The notes under the pieces were generated by a model. The model did not search any database. It had not been told where the DNA came from and saw only the letters and a list, made by a program, of their open reading frames with translations. 64,000 nucleotides of DNA, from NCBI RefSeq assembly GCF_002075795.1, contig NZ_CP020472.1, forward strand, positions 1,099,001 to 1,163,000, in the 5' to 3' direction. Shown here in pieces: positions 1-9,065 of the stretch. Made by a program: the position numbers and the translations under genes. Source of the stretch: Shewanella japonica. Its GTDB lineage: Bacteria; Pseudomonadota; Gammaproteobacteria; Enterobacterales; Shewanellaceae. Each line of letters starts with the position of its first letter. Positions within the stretch are counted from its first letter, which is position 1.

Positions 1-1137
1 GCCTTTAATGGTTGAACCAAATGTTGGCTTGTAATATTCAACGTATGGTGCAAATGGCATTAGATTAGCCATTGGACTTGCTTCACCTGATATTTTGCTG
101 GTTAAGCATATTCCGCTACCCACAAGGTTATCCAGATCAACACAGCTAAGCCCAGTCCAATCACCGATGCGACCAATTGGCGAGTTCACTTTAGCCTGAA
201 GTGTCATCAGCTGTTCTAAAGGCATCTCCGCTAAACTTAACTCACTGAGTTCTGGCATTTCAGCGCGGGTGTCTTCAATTCTAGTGGCAAAGCTTTTAGC
301 CTGATTGTACGTGCGATAATCAAATCCAGCAGGGTTACTTTGCATAATAGCGCGAGTAAAATACTCACCTGCCATCGGCTCTTCAGTTGCTTCTTGTTGT
401 AAAATGCCTACCGACATTGCGCCAGCGCCTTGACCGATTAGGGTGATGTTTTCAATATCACCGCCAAAGTCAGCAATATGGTTATTGACCCACTCTAAAG
501 CGCGCTTTTGATCGCCAAGCCCATAGTTGCCGCCTTGATTGTCTTTAAGCCAGTGGCTGCCTAACATGCCAAGGCGATAGTTAAGTGTCACGGCAATAAA
601 TGGGTTACCTTCAGCTGCGCCTTGCGCAACAACCGTATCGCCATGAATCAATGGCTCAGAGCCTGCGCCGTATTCAAAATCACCACCATGGATAAATACA
701 TAAACCGGTAGTACCACATCCGTTGACAGATCCGCTGGACGCCAAATATTCAAATTTAAACAATCTTCAGATTGAGGTTGTGATGTTGTTTTAAGCTGTG
801 GACATGCAAAGCCAAATTCTGTCGCATTGACCGTTTCGTCCATATCAAGTTGCGCACTATGGCTAAAACGCTCTGCTGTTGCGTAAGTAATGCCCTTGAA
901 TGTTTCGATACTGGCAAGTGATTTCTCACCTGTCACTGAGGTCACAACATGAGACTCTTTTAGGGCTTCAACCTGACTTTGGCCAATGGTTAACGTCACC
1001 TCTTCAGTCGGAAGTGGCGTGACTTCTGGTGGTGGCGGTGGCGTCGGTGTTGTTTCGTTATTATCATCGCTGCCAGAACAAGCTGCTAATGTGAATGCGA
1101 TTGAAACAGCAAGTATGGTTTTATTGAATATTGTCAT
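1..1137 (-). CDS. Type-B carboxylesterase-like lipoprotein, C-terminus off the left edge, nucleophile Ser replaced by Gly
   Basis: The frame is open from an ATG at 1137 (AGGA upstream) to the window edge, giving 379 residues of an incomplete protein. The N-terminus is a lipoprotein signal with lipobox LAAC followed by a proline-rich spacer, so it is probably membrane-anchored outside the cytoplasm. The body carries hallmarks of the carboxylesterase/cholinesterase family: EDCLNLNIWRP, the oxyanion region FIHGGDFEYG and NYRLGMLG. In that family the nucleophile elbow is G-x-S-x-G. Here residues 235-239 read GQGAG, so the serine codon is a glycine codon (427-429). The protein is therefore either a non-catalytic relative or carries a damaging substitution; the frame is otherwise intact. 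Family assignment is firm, activity doubtful. Confidence 0.9.
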   Translation of the reverse strand, partial: MTIFNKTILAVSIAFTLAACSGSDDNNETTPTPPPPPEVTPLPTEEVTLTIGQSQVEALKESHVVTSVTGEKSLASIETFKGITYATAERFSHSAQLDMDETVNATEFGFACPQLKTTSQPQSEDCLNLNIWRPADLSTDVVLPVYVFIHGGDFEYGAGSEPLIHGDTVVAQGAAEGNPFIAVTLNYRLGMLGSHWLKDNQGGNYGLGDQKRALEWVNNHIADFGGDIENITLIGQGAGAMSVGILQQEATEEPMAGEYFTRAIMQSNPAGFDYRTYNQAKSFATRIEDTRAEMPELSELSLAEMPLEQLMTLQAKVNSPIGRIGDWTGLSCVDLDNLVGSGICLTSKISGEASPMANLMPFAPYVEYYKPTFGSTIKG

Positions 1138-1281
1138 TTTCGTGTCCTGTAATGGCCTAATCGTCCAAACGTAACCTGTTATTTGCTAATGAGGCTGATT
1201 GATTATTGTTAAGGCCTGATAGCTAGGTTGTCTGTAAATGTGGCTGTATATTAATTGTTCAGTGCCTACATGCGTAATCGG

Positions 1282-1301
1282 TTATGTAGGATGAAACCCT
1301 C
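1282..1301 (-). promoter_or_regulatory. Copy 1 of a shared 20-bp operator-like motif
   Basis: On the minus strand it reads GAGGGTTTCATCCTACATAA, about 145 bases upstream of the esterase-like gene. It matches the copy at 3540-3559 at 17 of 20 positions. No known regulator is recognised from the sequence. Confidence 0.5.
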
Positions 1302-1356
1302 ATGAAAATTCAGCCCTGAATGTCAGCCTTACCCGTTGAGGTGCGTGCAAGGAGAA

Positions 1357-1388
1357 ATGACTCACTCAACTTGATAGAGTGAGGTCAT
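1357..1388. terminator. Hairpin downstream of the beta-barrel gene, possible terminator
   Basis: The arms ATGACTCACTC and GAGTGAGGTCAT pair with one bulged base around a 9-base loop. It lies 40 bases past the stop of the minus-strand gene 1429-3111. The T-tract on the minus strand is weak, so it may only be a 3' end stabiliser. Confidence 0.35.
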
Positions 1389-1428
1389 TGGTTTTCTCAG
1401 GTAATGTTTTGGGTTACATCAAGTCAAT

Positions 1429-3111
1429 TTAGAAGTGGTAACCGAAATTCAGTGTGACTGCATTACGGGTTTCGCCTTTGTTATACAGCACGGTTAAGTT
1501 GTAGTGCTTACCAAATTGTTTGTTAAAGCCAACAAGGTAAGCCCACTTATCTAGGTCAACTCCCACGTTGTAGAAGAACTCTTCACCGCCAAGTTCGACG
1601 CCTTGGATAGACCCTTCCATGTTAGGTTTTAGGCCTTGATATTCAGCACCAACAAAGATTTGTGCGCGGTAATCTGCTAACTGGTACCCCAGCATTGGTT
1701 GAACGGTTAAGATGCCGTCGCCCCACTTATCTGTTCCGACCATTCTTGTTCTTGAGTAGCTACCTGTAACAGAAGCAAAGAACTGTTTGTAACCAACCGA
1801 TAAGGTTGTTCCAACCCCCATTAGGTCGTATTCAAGATGCAGGGGTACGTTTAAGGTGCCAGAGTTACATAGTGCTGATAGCTCATTACAGAATGCATTA
1901 CCTAAACCAGGTAACTTGTTGTTTAACTTATCTTGTAACTGACGACCAATTTCACCTGTGTATTCAGCATCAACTTTGGCATCAACATTAATTTTTCCGA
2001 CGTAACCAAATACATTCCAAAAAGGCAAAATATTCACATCACCACGTAAACTTAAGCTTTCCGCATTCACTTGAGCTACCGATTTAAATGGGTCAAAGAA
2101 CTCATTTAAATTGGCGCCCATAATGTCAAAGTCACTAAAGCCAAAATTCATATCTTGATTACGGTAAGCAACAGACACACCGAACGGTAAAGGCACATCG
2201 ATACCTTGACGGCGGACTAAATCCCCCATTAATGGGAATACGCGGTCTAGCTTCACGCTTTCTTCTTTGTAGCGAGGATCTGATACTTGGGACAGGCGTT
2301 CTTGGTTAACAACGGTTGCTTCCATGTCACCATCGTAAAAGGCCACAGGTTCAACGATGGTTGCGATGCTAACGGCTGTGCCTTTTGAGTTTTCACCATT
2401 GGCTTCGATGCGCTTGTTTTTAACGCCAACGTTACCATTGTCATAGGTTTCAAAATTGACCACTTGATGATAGTCATTAATGCGGTAATTTTGATATGCA
2501 AAGTCACGGGTATTCTTAATAATCATTTTTACAGGTTGGTTATTCTCAACCGTGATTTTGACTCGCATAAAACGAAAGTAAGCAATATCTTGCGGTAAGC
2601 CAAACTTAGAGTAATTGAATGCGATTTCTACTTGGCCATTACCTAGCTCTGTTGCGGTAACAGAGTTCGGATCATAACTTTGCGCATAATTACGTAAGCG
2701 ATACTCAATTTTAGTATTCGCTTCGATTTCTTTAATAATGTCTTCGTTTTCATCAAGCTTTGCTGGGTCATATTTGATACGAAGGTCAATGTTGCCTTTC
2801 TCGTCAGTATTTTGAATTAAAAACACTTCGGATTTACGCTCTTCATCGCCGACTTTGGTTGAGCGTTTGACGTGCTCAACCAAGTGCTCACCTTGTACTA
2901 ATGAATTCAACCCAAGCTTAGGTAAGTCATCTGCAATGCCGTATTTTTTGAAGATGGCTTTACCTGTCAAAATTTGCTGTTGCTCGCTCTCTTCAACAGA
3001 TTGAAATTCTTCAGCTAATGCATTCACTGGAAAGTTGAGTGCCATTACGCTGATGCCTATGGATAAAGCTTGCTTCGGGAAAGAGGTTATCCAATTTTTA
3101 GTAAAGGTCAT
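1429..3111 (-). CDS. Outer-membrane beta-barrel protein of unknown function
   Basis: The 560-residue protein is started here at ATG 3111, which has AGGAG ten bases upstream; a longer frame uses TTG at 3138. A signal peptide ends around FPVNALA. The C-terminal half is rich in alternating aromatic strands (FGYVGKINVDAKVDAEY, VGVDLDKWAYLVGFNKQFG) and the last residues, LNFGYHF, end in Phe as outer-membrane barrels do. The N-terminal roughly 250 residues look soluble and charged, so this may be a periplasmic domain followed by a barrel. Two cysteines (FCNELSALC) could form a loop disulfide. I do not recognise a named family. It is a single-gene unit; a copy of the shared operator-like motif lies about 200 bases upstream. 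Confidence 0.85.
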   Translation of the reverse strand: MTFTKNWITSFPKQALSIGISVMALNFPVNALAEEFQSVEESEQQQILTGKAIFKKYGIADDLPKLGLNSLVQGEHLVEHVKRSTKVGDEERKSEVFLIQNTDEKGNIDLRIKYDPAKLDENEDIIKEIEANTKIEYRLRNYAQSYDPNSVTATELGNGQVEIAFNYSKFGLPQDIAYFRFMRVKITVENNQPVKMIIKNTRDFAYQNYRINDYHQVVNFETYDNGNVGVKNKRIEANGENSKGTAVSIATIVEPVAFYDGDMEATVVNQERLSQVSDPRYKEESVKLDRVFPLMGDLVRRQGIDVPLPFGVSVAYRNQDMNFGFSDFDIMGANLNEFFDPFKSVAQVNAESLSLRGDVNILPFWNVFGYVGKINVDAKVDAEYTGEIGRQLQDKLNNKLPGLGNAFCNELSALCNSGTLNVPLHLEYDLMGVGTTLSVGYKQFFASVTGSYSRTRMVGTDKWGDGILTVQPMLGYQLADYRAQIFVGAEYQGLKPNMEGSIQGVELGGEEFFYNVGVDLDKWAYLVGFNKQFGKHYNLTVLYNKGETRNAVTLNFGYHF

Positions 3112-3313
3112 GCTGTATTTGCTCCTACTGAACCGCAAACCTATGCGTATTCAATCGTTATTGATGTCAACTAACCGTTCATTTGTTAGTCGTGAATCTC
3201 ATACAAACCTCGCTAAAAAGGCTGCAGTCTTTTTTGTGCCGCTAGCGCTTTTTGCATTGATGAAACTGTGTTGGCGAGCATTCTAGGGAGAAAGATTAAA
3301 TTTAGTTAATCGC

Positions 3314-3333
3314 GTTTGTAGGACGAAACCCTC
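3314..3333 (-). promoter_or_regulatory. Copy 2 of the shared operator-like motif
   Basis: Minus strand GAGGGTTTCGTCCTACAAAC, about 205 bases upstream of the beta-barrel start. It matches copy 1 at 17 of 20 positions, and the similarity continues a few bases on the TAATCG side. Confidence 0.5.
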
Positions 3334-3539
3334 GGTTTGTTTTTTATACAAACTGATTAATAAATGACGAAACACAAACTGTTGAATGGGTTACTTGAGA
3401 GAAGGAATTAATTCCGTTTGCAGTTAGGAGTTAAGTGCTGAGGAAATGGCGTTGAGAATGAAATTAGGGAAGTGATGCATTTTCCATTGAGTCATTGGGG
3501 CTGTAACACGAAACGCTAGAGACTTGGTCAATACTGGAT

Positions 3540-3559
3540 GAGGGTTTGATCCTTCATAT
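3540..3559 (+). promoter_or_regulatory. Copy 3 of the shared operator-like motif
   Basis: Plus strand GAGGGTTTGATCCTTCATAT, about 230 bases upstream of the patatin lipoprotein start. It differs from the copy in front of aspT at only one of 20 positions. The core is a near palindrome, with arms AGG(A/G)T and ATCCT. Confidence 0.55.
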
Positions 3560-3788
3560 GTGATTCTGCTTAGGTCATTTCAGTCTCTATAATGCGTCAA
3601 ATCAACCTGCTAACCTTAGGTGTTTCACTATAAAGTTACTGATTTAAAAGCTTTTTATAATAAGTGGTGTGTAGGTGTGACAAAGTGGATTTACCCCATT
3701 AAGCGTTATTTTCTGTGTTGTAGCCACAAACGGCGGACCAACAGAAGAGAAGGCTTGTTGCAATAAACAGAACATATAGAGAGAAGCA

Positions 3789-4964
3789 ATGAATCACGTT
3801 AAACAGATAGCAGCCATTTTATTATTGATGCTTATCGCTGGCTGTAGCACCACACATACTTTGGATCTTCGAGTTCCTGAACAGGGTTATGAGCAAGCGA
3901 CCGTTGGCGGTGAAGCAAAATCACCTAATGCTGAGCCGCTGCGCTTTTGGGCTGGGGAACCATCCACTTTTTTATATTCTGATTTAACAAAATCCACCCC
4001 GTTAACTGTTCAGGGCGATGCGTTAAACATTTTAGTGTTATCAGGTGGCGGGGCTAAAGGTGCGTTTGGTGCAGGTGTCGTTAATGGCTTATACGATCAT
4101 GACCAACTTGAACAATACACAATAGTGACAGGCGTTAGTGCGGGGGCATTAATCGCACCATTTGCATTTTTAGGCGGAGATGAAGTGCCTAGATTAAAGC
4201 AGGTGATGCTAGGCATTAATGACAAAGAAATCATGGGCAAACGTAACTTTTTAAATACGCTTTTTAAAGATGCTTTTACCAACGGTGACAATATGCTGGA
4301 GTTCATTGCTAGCGTGTACACCCCAGAAATGATAGCTGATATCGCTAAGCAACATAATGCAGGGCGTCGATTATTTATCGGCACAACACAGTTTGATTCT
4401 GGCCGTTTATCAATATGGAATATTGGTGCGATTGCTAACAGTAATATCGACAATAAAGCTGGCTTTATTCATCAAATTTTAGCGGCGAGTGCATCGATCC
4501 CTGGTGTGTTCCCTCCGCAGTTTATCAAGGTCGATTATCAGGGTGAAGCGTATGAGGAATTGCACGTCGATGGTGGTTTATCTGCACAAATGTTCTTTGA
4601 GCCAGTAACAACTGATTATGGAAAACTATCAAAGGCACTTGGGCTAACTCAACAGCCATATATTCATGTTATCCGTAATGGCATGTTAACTATGCCTTAT
4701 GAAGTGATACCAGATAAGGGCATGGCATTGCTGACTCGAAGTTTAAAAAGTTTAACAGTGCTGCAAAGCAGAGGTGACTTATACAAAATGCTTTATGACA
4801 GCCAATTACAACAAATCGATTTGAGCTTCACTTATGTGGATAACGAATTTGATGCACCAGTAGAAACTAAGGCAATGTTTGATTTTGAATACATGCAAGC
4901 ACTTTACAATTACGGCTATGACAAAGCAGTGAAGGGGCAAGTGTGGTCTAAGCAATTACCTTAA
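3789..4964 (+). CDS. Patatin-like phospholipase, lipoprotein
   Basis: The 391-residue protein starts at ATG 3789 with GAGAAG upstream. A lipoprotein signal ends at lipobox LIAGC (Cys19), so it probably acts in the envelope. Patatin-family landmarks are all present: the oxyanion loop GGGAKG (86-91), the nucleophile motif GVSAG with Ser117, and the DGG motif with Asp261 of the Ser-Asp dyad. These predict an acyl hydrolase acting on phospholipids or lysophospholipids. The neighbouring gene on the opposite strand also encodes a patatin, of a different subfamily and without a signal peptide, so this is not a simple tandem duplicate. No partner genes indicate the substrate. Confidence 0.93.
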   Translation: MNHVKQIAAILLLMLIAGCSTTHTLDLRVPEQGYEQATVGGEAKSPNAEPLRFWAGEPSTFLYSDLTKSTPLTVQGDALNILVLSGGGAKGAFGAGVVNGLYDHDQLEQYTIVTGVSAGALIAPFAFLGGDEVPRLKQVMLGINDKEIMGKRNFLNTLFKDAFTNGDNMLEFIASVYTPEMIADIAKQHNAGRRLFIGTTQFDSGRLSIWNIGAIANSNIDNKAGFIHQILAASASIPGVFPPQFIKVDYQGEAYEELHVDGGLSAQMFFEPVTTDYGKLSKALGLTQQPYIHVIRNGMLTMPYEVIPDKGMALLTRSLKSLTVLQSRGDLYKMLYDSQLQQIDLSFTYVDNEFDAPVETKAMFDFEYMQALYNYGYDKAVKGQVWSKQLP

Positions 4965-5146
4965 TAGCAAAGGGTTTTAAGCCAATTAACAATACTCAGT
5001 TTAACCATAAAAATACCAGATAAATCGACTTTTATTACCAACCCTAATCGTTGATTACAGCTTTACCTGTCCATGTGTTGTGGCACAAGGTGTAGCAAAT
5101 TTGCGTAAAAGCACTTTTGGTAATCAATGCACGGAAGCAGCTTGTT

Positions 5147-5174
5147 AGCCGGACATCTTGTCCGGCTTTTTTTT
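5147..5174 (+). terminator. Rho-independent terminator
   Basis: The perfect 9-bp stem AGCCGGACA/TGTCCGGCT with loop TCT is followed by eight Ts. It lies 180 bases after the patatin lipoprotein stop and overlaps the stop codon of the convergent gene. The T-tract is only on the plus strand. The long gap before it leaves room for a 3' UTR or a small RNA. Confidence 0.85.
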
Positions 5175-6033
5175 AACTAAAACAGGGCTTCGCAAGTAAG
5201 GTATCTGCAGCTGTGATTCCCATTTGATATCCTGCCTCTAAAACCGCTTTATCAGTGGTTAATCTACCGACGTTAAAATCATCTGGCGGGGCGATAATAT
5301 GGATTTTGCAGTCTGCTGGTGGCTGCATGATAAAGTCGATGGCTTGGTTATAATTGGTTGCACGGTTCACCATGGCTTCTGCAAGTTTAGGGTGTCGTTT
5401 GAGAGTTTTAGTGATTAGCCAAGGTATTTTGGGCGCCTTTTTGCGATAACCTAATGGTCTAGATAATACTACTGTGATCTCTTTGGCGCCCATTTCGTAG
5501 GCTTTAATAACAGGTATTGAATCGGCAATGCCGCCATCTGTCATAGGAGCACCTTGATAAGTAGGAAAGTCTCGATAAGCGATAGGCACTGAACAGGATG
5601 CTTTTAAAATCTGTTCGAGATTGTCTTCAGTGCTTTTTATATAAACCGCTTCACCTGTATTGATGTTGGTTGTGACCACAAACAAAGGGATCGGCTGTTG
5701 CACAAACGCTGCCATATCGTAATAGCATTCTTTTGCCAAAATATCCCATAACCAGTCAAGCTCAAGCCAATGACCGCCACGAATAAAACGGCCAAAATCA
5801 ATAAATTCAGGCAGGCATGAATAATGGGTAATGATACGGTAATTGCGCTGCTTTTGATGAGATAACCAAGAGGCTAAATTTGTTGAACCGGCTGACACGC
5901 CGATACAAAAGTCGAAAGGACGATATTGTTGTTCAATAAATCTGTCTAACACGCCAGAGGCAAAGATCCCTCTCATTGCGCCGCCTTCTACTACAAGGGC
6001 GTGTTGATTTTTCGTTGTGGTATATGCATCCAT
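5173..6033 (-). CDS. Patatin-like phospholipase family protein, YjjU type
   Basis: The 286-residue protein is started at ATG 6033; an in-frame TTG at 6054 would add seven residues. It has no signal peptide, so it is probably cytoplasmic. The N-terminus carries the oxyanion motif EGGAMRG, then GVSAGS with Ser47, and DGG with Asp166, the patatin catalytic dyad. The start HALVVEGGAMRGIF and the overall length resemble the E. coli YjjU-like group. The physiological substrate is unknown. It converges with the other patatin gene across a shared terminator region. Confidence 0.9.
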   Translation of the reverse strand: MDAYTTTKNQHALVVEGGAMRGIFASGVLDRFIEQQYRPFDFCIGVSAGSTNLASWLSHQKQRNYRIITHYSCLPEFIDFGRFIRGGHWLELDWLWDILAKECYYDMAAFVQQPIPLFVVTTNINTGEAVYIKSTEDNLEQILKASCSVPIAYRDFPTYQGAPMTDGGIADSIPVIKAYEMGAKEITVVLSRPLGYRKKAPKIPWLITKTLKRHPKLAEAMVNRATNYNQAIDFIMQPPADCKIHIIAPPDDFNVGRLTTDKAVLEAGYQMGITAADTLLAKPCFS

Positions 6034-6269
6034 TGCGGTTTCTTTATCGCTCAATGCGATTATCTGATTCGAGTGTTGTCATTATCTTAATGTTGATAGA
6101 GTAAAGACTCAATATTTGTCATGGGATCCGCCAATGATATCGTCAATTATTATGGATTAATAAGTCCATAATGTTTGGTGCTGGTGGCTATGTCGAAATT
6201 AGCCATTTTTAACTAGTATTACTGCAACAAGATTTTAAGCGACTTTATTCATGGGAATGGTAATAACAT

Positions 6270-6305
6270 TCTCTTGATTCATTTTTGTCTCTTGATTCAT
6301 TTTTT
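6270..6305. repeat. 18-bp tandem duplication
   Basis: Two adjacent copies of TCTCTTGATTCATTTTTG, the second differing only at its last base. It lies immediately upstream of the nitroreductase start region, ending about 26 bases before the ATG. Confidence 0.85.
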
Positions 6306-6331
6306 GACATTGCTTATTGAGGAAATACTTT

Positions 6332-6991
6332 ATGTCTCATCAAATTATTACAGATCTTAACAGCCGCTATACAGCTAAAAAATATGATGCTTCTAAACGG
6401 ATTTCTGCAGAAAATATGTCAGTACTTAAAGAGGCGATGCGTTTATCTGCTTCTTCGATTAATTCGCAGCCTTGGAAATTTATTGTGCTTGAAACGGATG
6501 CTGCCAAACAACGTTTCCACGATACTTTTGCAAACATGCATCAGTTTAATCAGCCTCATGCGACTGAAGCATCACACATTATTTTATTTGCTCACAACCC
6601 TTATTACACCAAAGATGACTACCGTAAAGTGGTTGACGCAGAAGTGGCATCAGGCCATTTACCGGCAGAAATGTACGACAACATGTTAAATGGTGCTTAT
6701 GCCTTTGCTGATTTAAATACTGATGAAAATGGGTTTAACGGCAACTGGACTAAAGCGCAAACATACATTGCGATTGGTAATACGCTGCACGTTCTAGCGC
6801 GTTTAGGTATTGACTCAACGCCAATGGAAGGGGTCGATCCTGACTTAATTGGCGAGATTTTCAAAGAAGAGCTAGCAGGTTATGTGTGTCAATTTGCATT
6901 AGCGATTGGTTACCATAAAGGTGGTGAAGATTATAACCACGGTAAACCTAAAGCTCGTTTACCTGAAGCTGATGTGATTACTGTTTTATAA
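6332..6991 (+). CDS. nfsB: NAD(P)H-dependent nitroreductase, NfsB-like
   Basis: The 219-residue protein is started at ATG 6332, which has GAGGA eight bases upstream; a TTG at 6317 would overlap that ribosome site. The sequence follows the FMN-dependent NfsB family: an early (Y)TAKKYDASKRI segment, the FMN/phosphate region SASSINSQPWKFIV, then GNTLHVLARLGIDSTPMEG and the C-terminal KPKARLPEADVITVL. Length matches E. coli NfsB (217). Such enzymes reduce nitroaromatics and quinones in the cytoplasm with NAD(P)H. It is monocistronic with its own terminator. The assignment to the NfsB group is confident; the natural substrate is not known. Confidence 0.9.
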   Translation: MSHQIITDLNSRYTAKKYDASKRISAENMSVLKEAMRLSASSINSQPWKFIVLETDAAKQRFHDTFANMHQFNQPHATEASHIILFAHNPYYTKDDYRKVVDAEVASGHLPAEMYDNMLNGAYAFADLNTDENGFNGNWTKAQTYIAIGNTLHVLARLGIDSTPMEGVDPDLIGEIFKEELAGYVCQFALAIGYHKGGEDYNHGKPKARLPEADVITVL

Positions 6992-7006
6992 TCGCATTGG
7001 TTTACT

Positions 7007-7038
7007 AAAAAAGCTCAAGCAATTGCTTGAGCTTTTTT
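7007..7038. terminator. Bidirectional terminator
   Basis: The perfect palindrome GCTCAAGCAATTGCTTGAGC (7013-7032) is flanked by A-tract and T-tract. It ends the nitroreductase gene and may also serve the convergent ammonium transporter. Confidence 0.88.
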
Positions 7039-7105
7039 GTTTTCGTCACTATTTTATGCTGTCACTTATCGGGCTGAAAACAGGGCAGAACCTTTTCATA
7101 AAAAA

Positions 7106-7129
7106 AGTCATAAAAACAGTCATAAAAAC
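7106..7129. repeat. 12-bp tandem duplication
   Basis: Two perfect adjacent copies of AGTCATAAAAAC, with a further partial CATAAAAAA just upstream. It lies 9 bases past the ammonium transporter stop codon. Confidence 0.85.
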
Positions 7130-7137
7130 TGACAGAG

Positions 7138-8340
7138 TTACTTGTCAGCATTGGTTGAGCCAATTTTGTGAATGGCTAAATCAGCGCCTATATATTCATC
7201 TTCTTGGCTTAAGCGTAAGCTAGCTATTTTATGAACAATACCGTAAACAATCACGCCGCCTACGATGGCAAAAGCAACACCAACAAGTGTGCCAACCAGT
7301 TGCGACATAATGCTTACACCACCAAGACCGCCTAAGCTCTGTTGTCCAAAAATACCAGCAGCAACACCGCCCCAAACACCGCATAATCCATGCAAAGGCC
7401 AAACACCTAGTACATCATCAATTATGGTGCTGCGTTGAAGTTTTGTGAATACAAAAACAAATAAGCCACCGGCAACACCGCCGACGACAAAAGCGCCAAC
7501 TGGATGCATTAAATCAGAACCCGCACAAACAGCAACTAACCCAGCTAGTGGACCATTATGGATAAACCCTGGATCATTTTTACCAACAACTAACGCGATA
7601 ATCGTGCCGCCCACCATGGCCATTAAACTGTTTAGGGCCACAAGGCCACTTATGCCATCTAAGGTTTGTGCTGACATGACATTAAAACCAAACCAGCCGA
7701 CAATTAATATCCACGACCCTAATGCCAGAAAGGGAATGTTAGATGGAGCAAAGGCAACTCCCGGCTTACGGCCACCACGAACACCTAAAAAGTACACAGC
7801 AACTAATGCTAACCAACCGCCCATACCATGTACGACAACAGAGCCTGCAAAGTCATGAAACTCTGCGCCAAAGGTGTTGCCTAACCATGCTTGAAATCCA
7901 TAGTTACCATTCCAAATCATGCCTTCAAACAGTGGGTATACAAACGCCACAATCAATGCAGAGGCAAACAAGAAGGGGCGAAAGCTACCACGCTCAGCAA
8001 TACCGCCAGAAACAATGGCGGGAATAGCGGCGGCAAAGGTGAGTAAGAAAAAGAACTTCACTAAGTCATAGCCATTATTAGCAGCTAATGTCTCTGCACT
8101 GACAAAAAAGTGGCTGCCGTAAGCGATTTGATAGCCAATGACAAAATAGGCTACAGCTGAAAAAGCAAAGTCGGTTAAAATCTTAACTAATGCATTTACT
8201 TGGTTTTTATGTCTGACAGTCCCCACTTCTAAAAATGCAAAGCCTGCGTGCATCGCTAGCACCATAATTGCACCAAGAAGGATAAAAACGGTATCCGCAC
8301 TTTGTGCAATTACCCCGATCGCGTCACTGATATTGTCCAT
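7138..8340 (-). CDS. amt: Ammonium transporter, Amt family
   Basis: The 400-residue inner-membrane channel starts at ATG 8340 with GGGAG upstream. The N-terminal segment AMHAGFAFLEVGTVRHKN is characteristic of Amt proteins. The two pore histidines are in their expected contexts: VVVHGMGGWLALV and WPLHGLCGVWGG. The protein is hydrophobic throughout, as expected of an 11-helix Amt; there is no cleavable signal peptide, unlike E. coli AmtB. No glnK is adjacent, which is unusual because glnK-amtB pairs are common. The gene appears to stand alone. Confidence 0.95.
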   Translation of the reverse strand: MDNISDAIGVIAQSADTVFILLGAIMVLAMHAGFAFLEVGTVRHKNQVNALVKILTDFAFSAVAYFVIGYQIAYGSHFFVSAETLAANNGYDLVKFFFLLTFAAAIPAIVSGGIAERGSFRPFLFASALIVAFVYPLFEGMIWNGNYGFQAWLGNTFGAEFHDFAGSVVVHGMGGWLALVAVYFLGVRGGRKPGVAFAPSNIPFLALGSWILIVGWFGFNVMSAQTLDGISGLVALNSLMAMVGGTIIALVVGKNDPGFIHNGPLAGLVAVCAGSDLMHPVGAFVVGGVAGGLFVFVFTKLQRSTIIDDVLGVWPLHGLCGVWGGVAAGIFGQQSLGGLGGVSIMSQLVGTLVGVAFAIVGGVIVYGIVHKIASLRLSQEDEYIGADLAIHKIGSTNADK

Positions 8341-8589
8341 TTATGCTCCCCAAAGCTATTCTCTTATTTATAATTCAGTCACTTAGTGAAGCAAGAATTA
8401 TTCCTATGTTGGGATAATGTTAAATTCAGGAGGGGCTAAAATGGTGCGACTAGATAAAAATTCCATCATAACAATAAGTTCTATGATCGATATCGGTGCG
8501 ATTTTTCTGCAGCTTTAGGTTGAGTGATTAAGTTCTGTTCAGTAAATGCGTGCATTTTGTTTCATAATGGTGCGATGGCTGAGTCACCA

Positions 8590-8627
8590 CAGTGCAGCGC
8601 GTTATCAAACAGTGCAGCGTTATCAAA
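8590..8627. repeat. Imperfect 20/18-bp tandem duplication
   Basis: CAGTGCAGCGCGTTATCAAA is followed directly by CAGTGCAGCGTTATCAAA, which lacks one CG. The second copy runs into the stop codon of the small minus-strand frame 8623-8880. Confidence 0.8.
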
Positions 8628-8880
8628 TAGTGTGGAGCGGTTTATTAAGGCCATTTAATTTGATGTGTTCTAATGCGCTAATCGCTTTTAAGATGCCATC
8701 TGAATTATCAACAGCGTTGAGATCAACATGGGTTTGTTGGCGGACTTGTTCTAGGATTACAGATCGCTTAACTCGATATTTTTCAGATACGCAAACGGCA
8801 CAAGAGCGTGCACTCGATGCTCGATAAGCAATAGGGCGGCTTGTATCTAATGCACGTTTACGGCTAGAGCTAAATGACAT
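8623..8880 (-). CDS. Small hypothetical protein
   Basis: An 85-residue frame, basic and serine/arginine-rich at the start (SFSSSRKRALDTSRPIAYR), with one close cysteine pair (SCAVC). The C-terminal half looks helical (DGILKAISALEHIK). I recognise no family. The ribosome site is weak, and an 83-93-residue frame exists on the opposite strand, so coding status is uncertain. The stable amphipathic composition of this frame makes it the better of the two. It sits between the ammonium transporter and a prepilin without an obvious operon. Confidence 0.45.
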   Translation of the reverse strand: MSFSSSRKRALDTSRPIAYRASSARSCAVCVSEKYRVKRSVILEQVRQQTHVDLNAVDNSDGILKAISALEHIKLNGLNKPLHTI

Positions 8881-8920
8881 TGTTAACGGTATTTCATCGG
8901 CTTAGGTATGCCACTCATGG

Positions 8921-8948
8921 CTGAAGGCTCATCGCTGAAGGTTCATCG
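8921..8948. repeat. 14-bp tandem duplication
   Basis: CTGAAGGCTCATCG is followed by CTGAAGGTTCATCG (one mismatch), in the intergenic region between the small hypothetical gene and the first prepilin. Confidence 0.75.
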
Positions 8949-9065
8949 CTAATGGCACTTTACTAAGAGTGCCAAGTTAGCTTGATGATAAATCGTTTAT
9001 TGCTTTGTTTTACAGCAGTATTAATAACATTTACAAATGGCTTTTAGCCGTTTTTTCATCGAGGT

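Larger units (their letters stand above)
3112..3788. other. Intergenic region between divergent genes, with two motif copies
   Basis: About 680 bases between the barrel gene and the patatin lipoprotein gene. It holds two copies of the shared 20-bp motif in opposite orientation, each facing its own gene. A small open frame at 3035-3286 (+) overlaps the barrel gene and is not supported. I see no other gene. Confidence 0.6.

Noticed and set aside
986..1174. Plus-strand 62-residue frame rich in Gly, Ser and Val
   Set aside because: It is antisense to the signal peptide and proline linker of the esterase-like gene; composition is an artefact.
3035..3286. Plus-strand 83-residue frame
   Set aside because: Overlaps the start of the barrel gene; no ribosome site or family.
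7445..7858. Plus-strand 137-residue frame
   Set aside because: Antisense of the ammonium transporter; low-complexity Pro/Thr sequence.
8546..8827. Plus-strand 93-residue frame opposite the small minus-strand gene
   Set aside because: Less plausible composition than the minus-strand frame, and no ribosome site.
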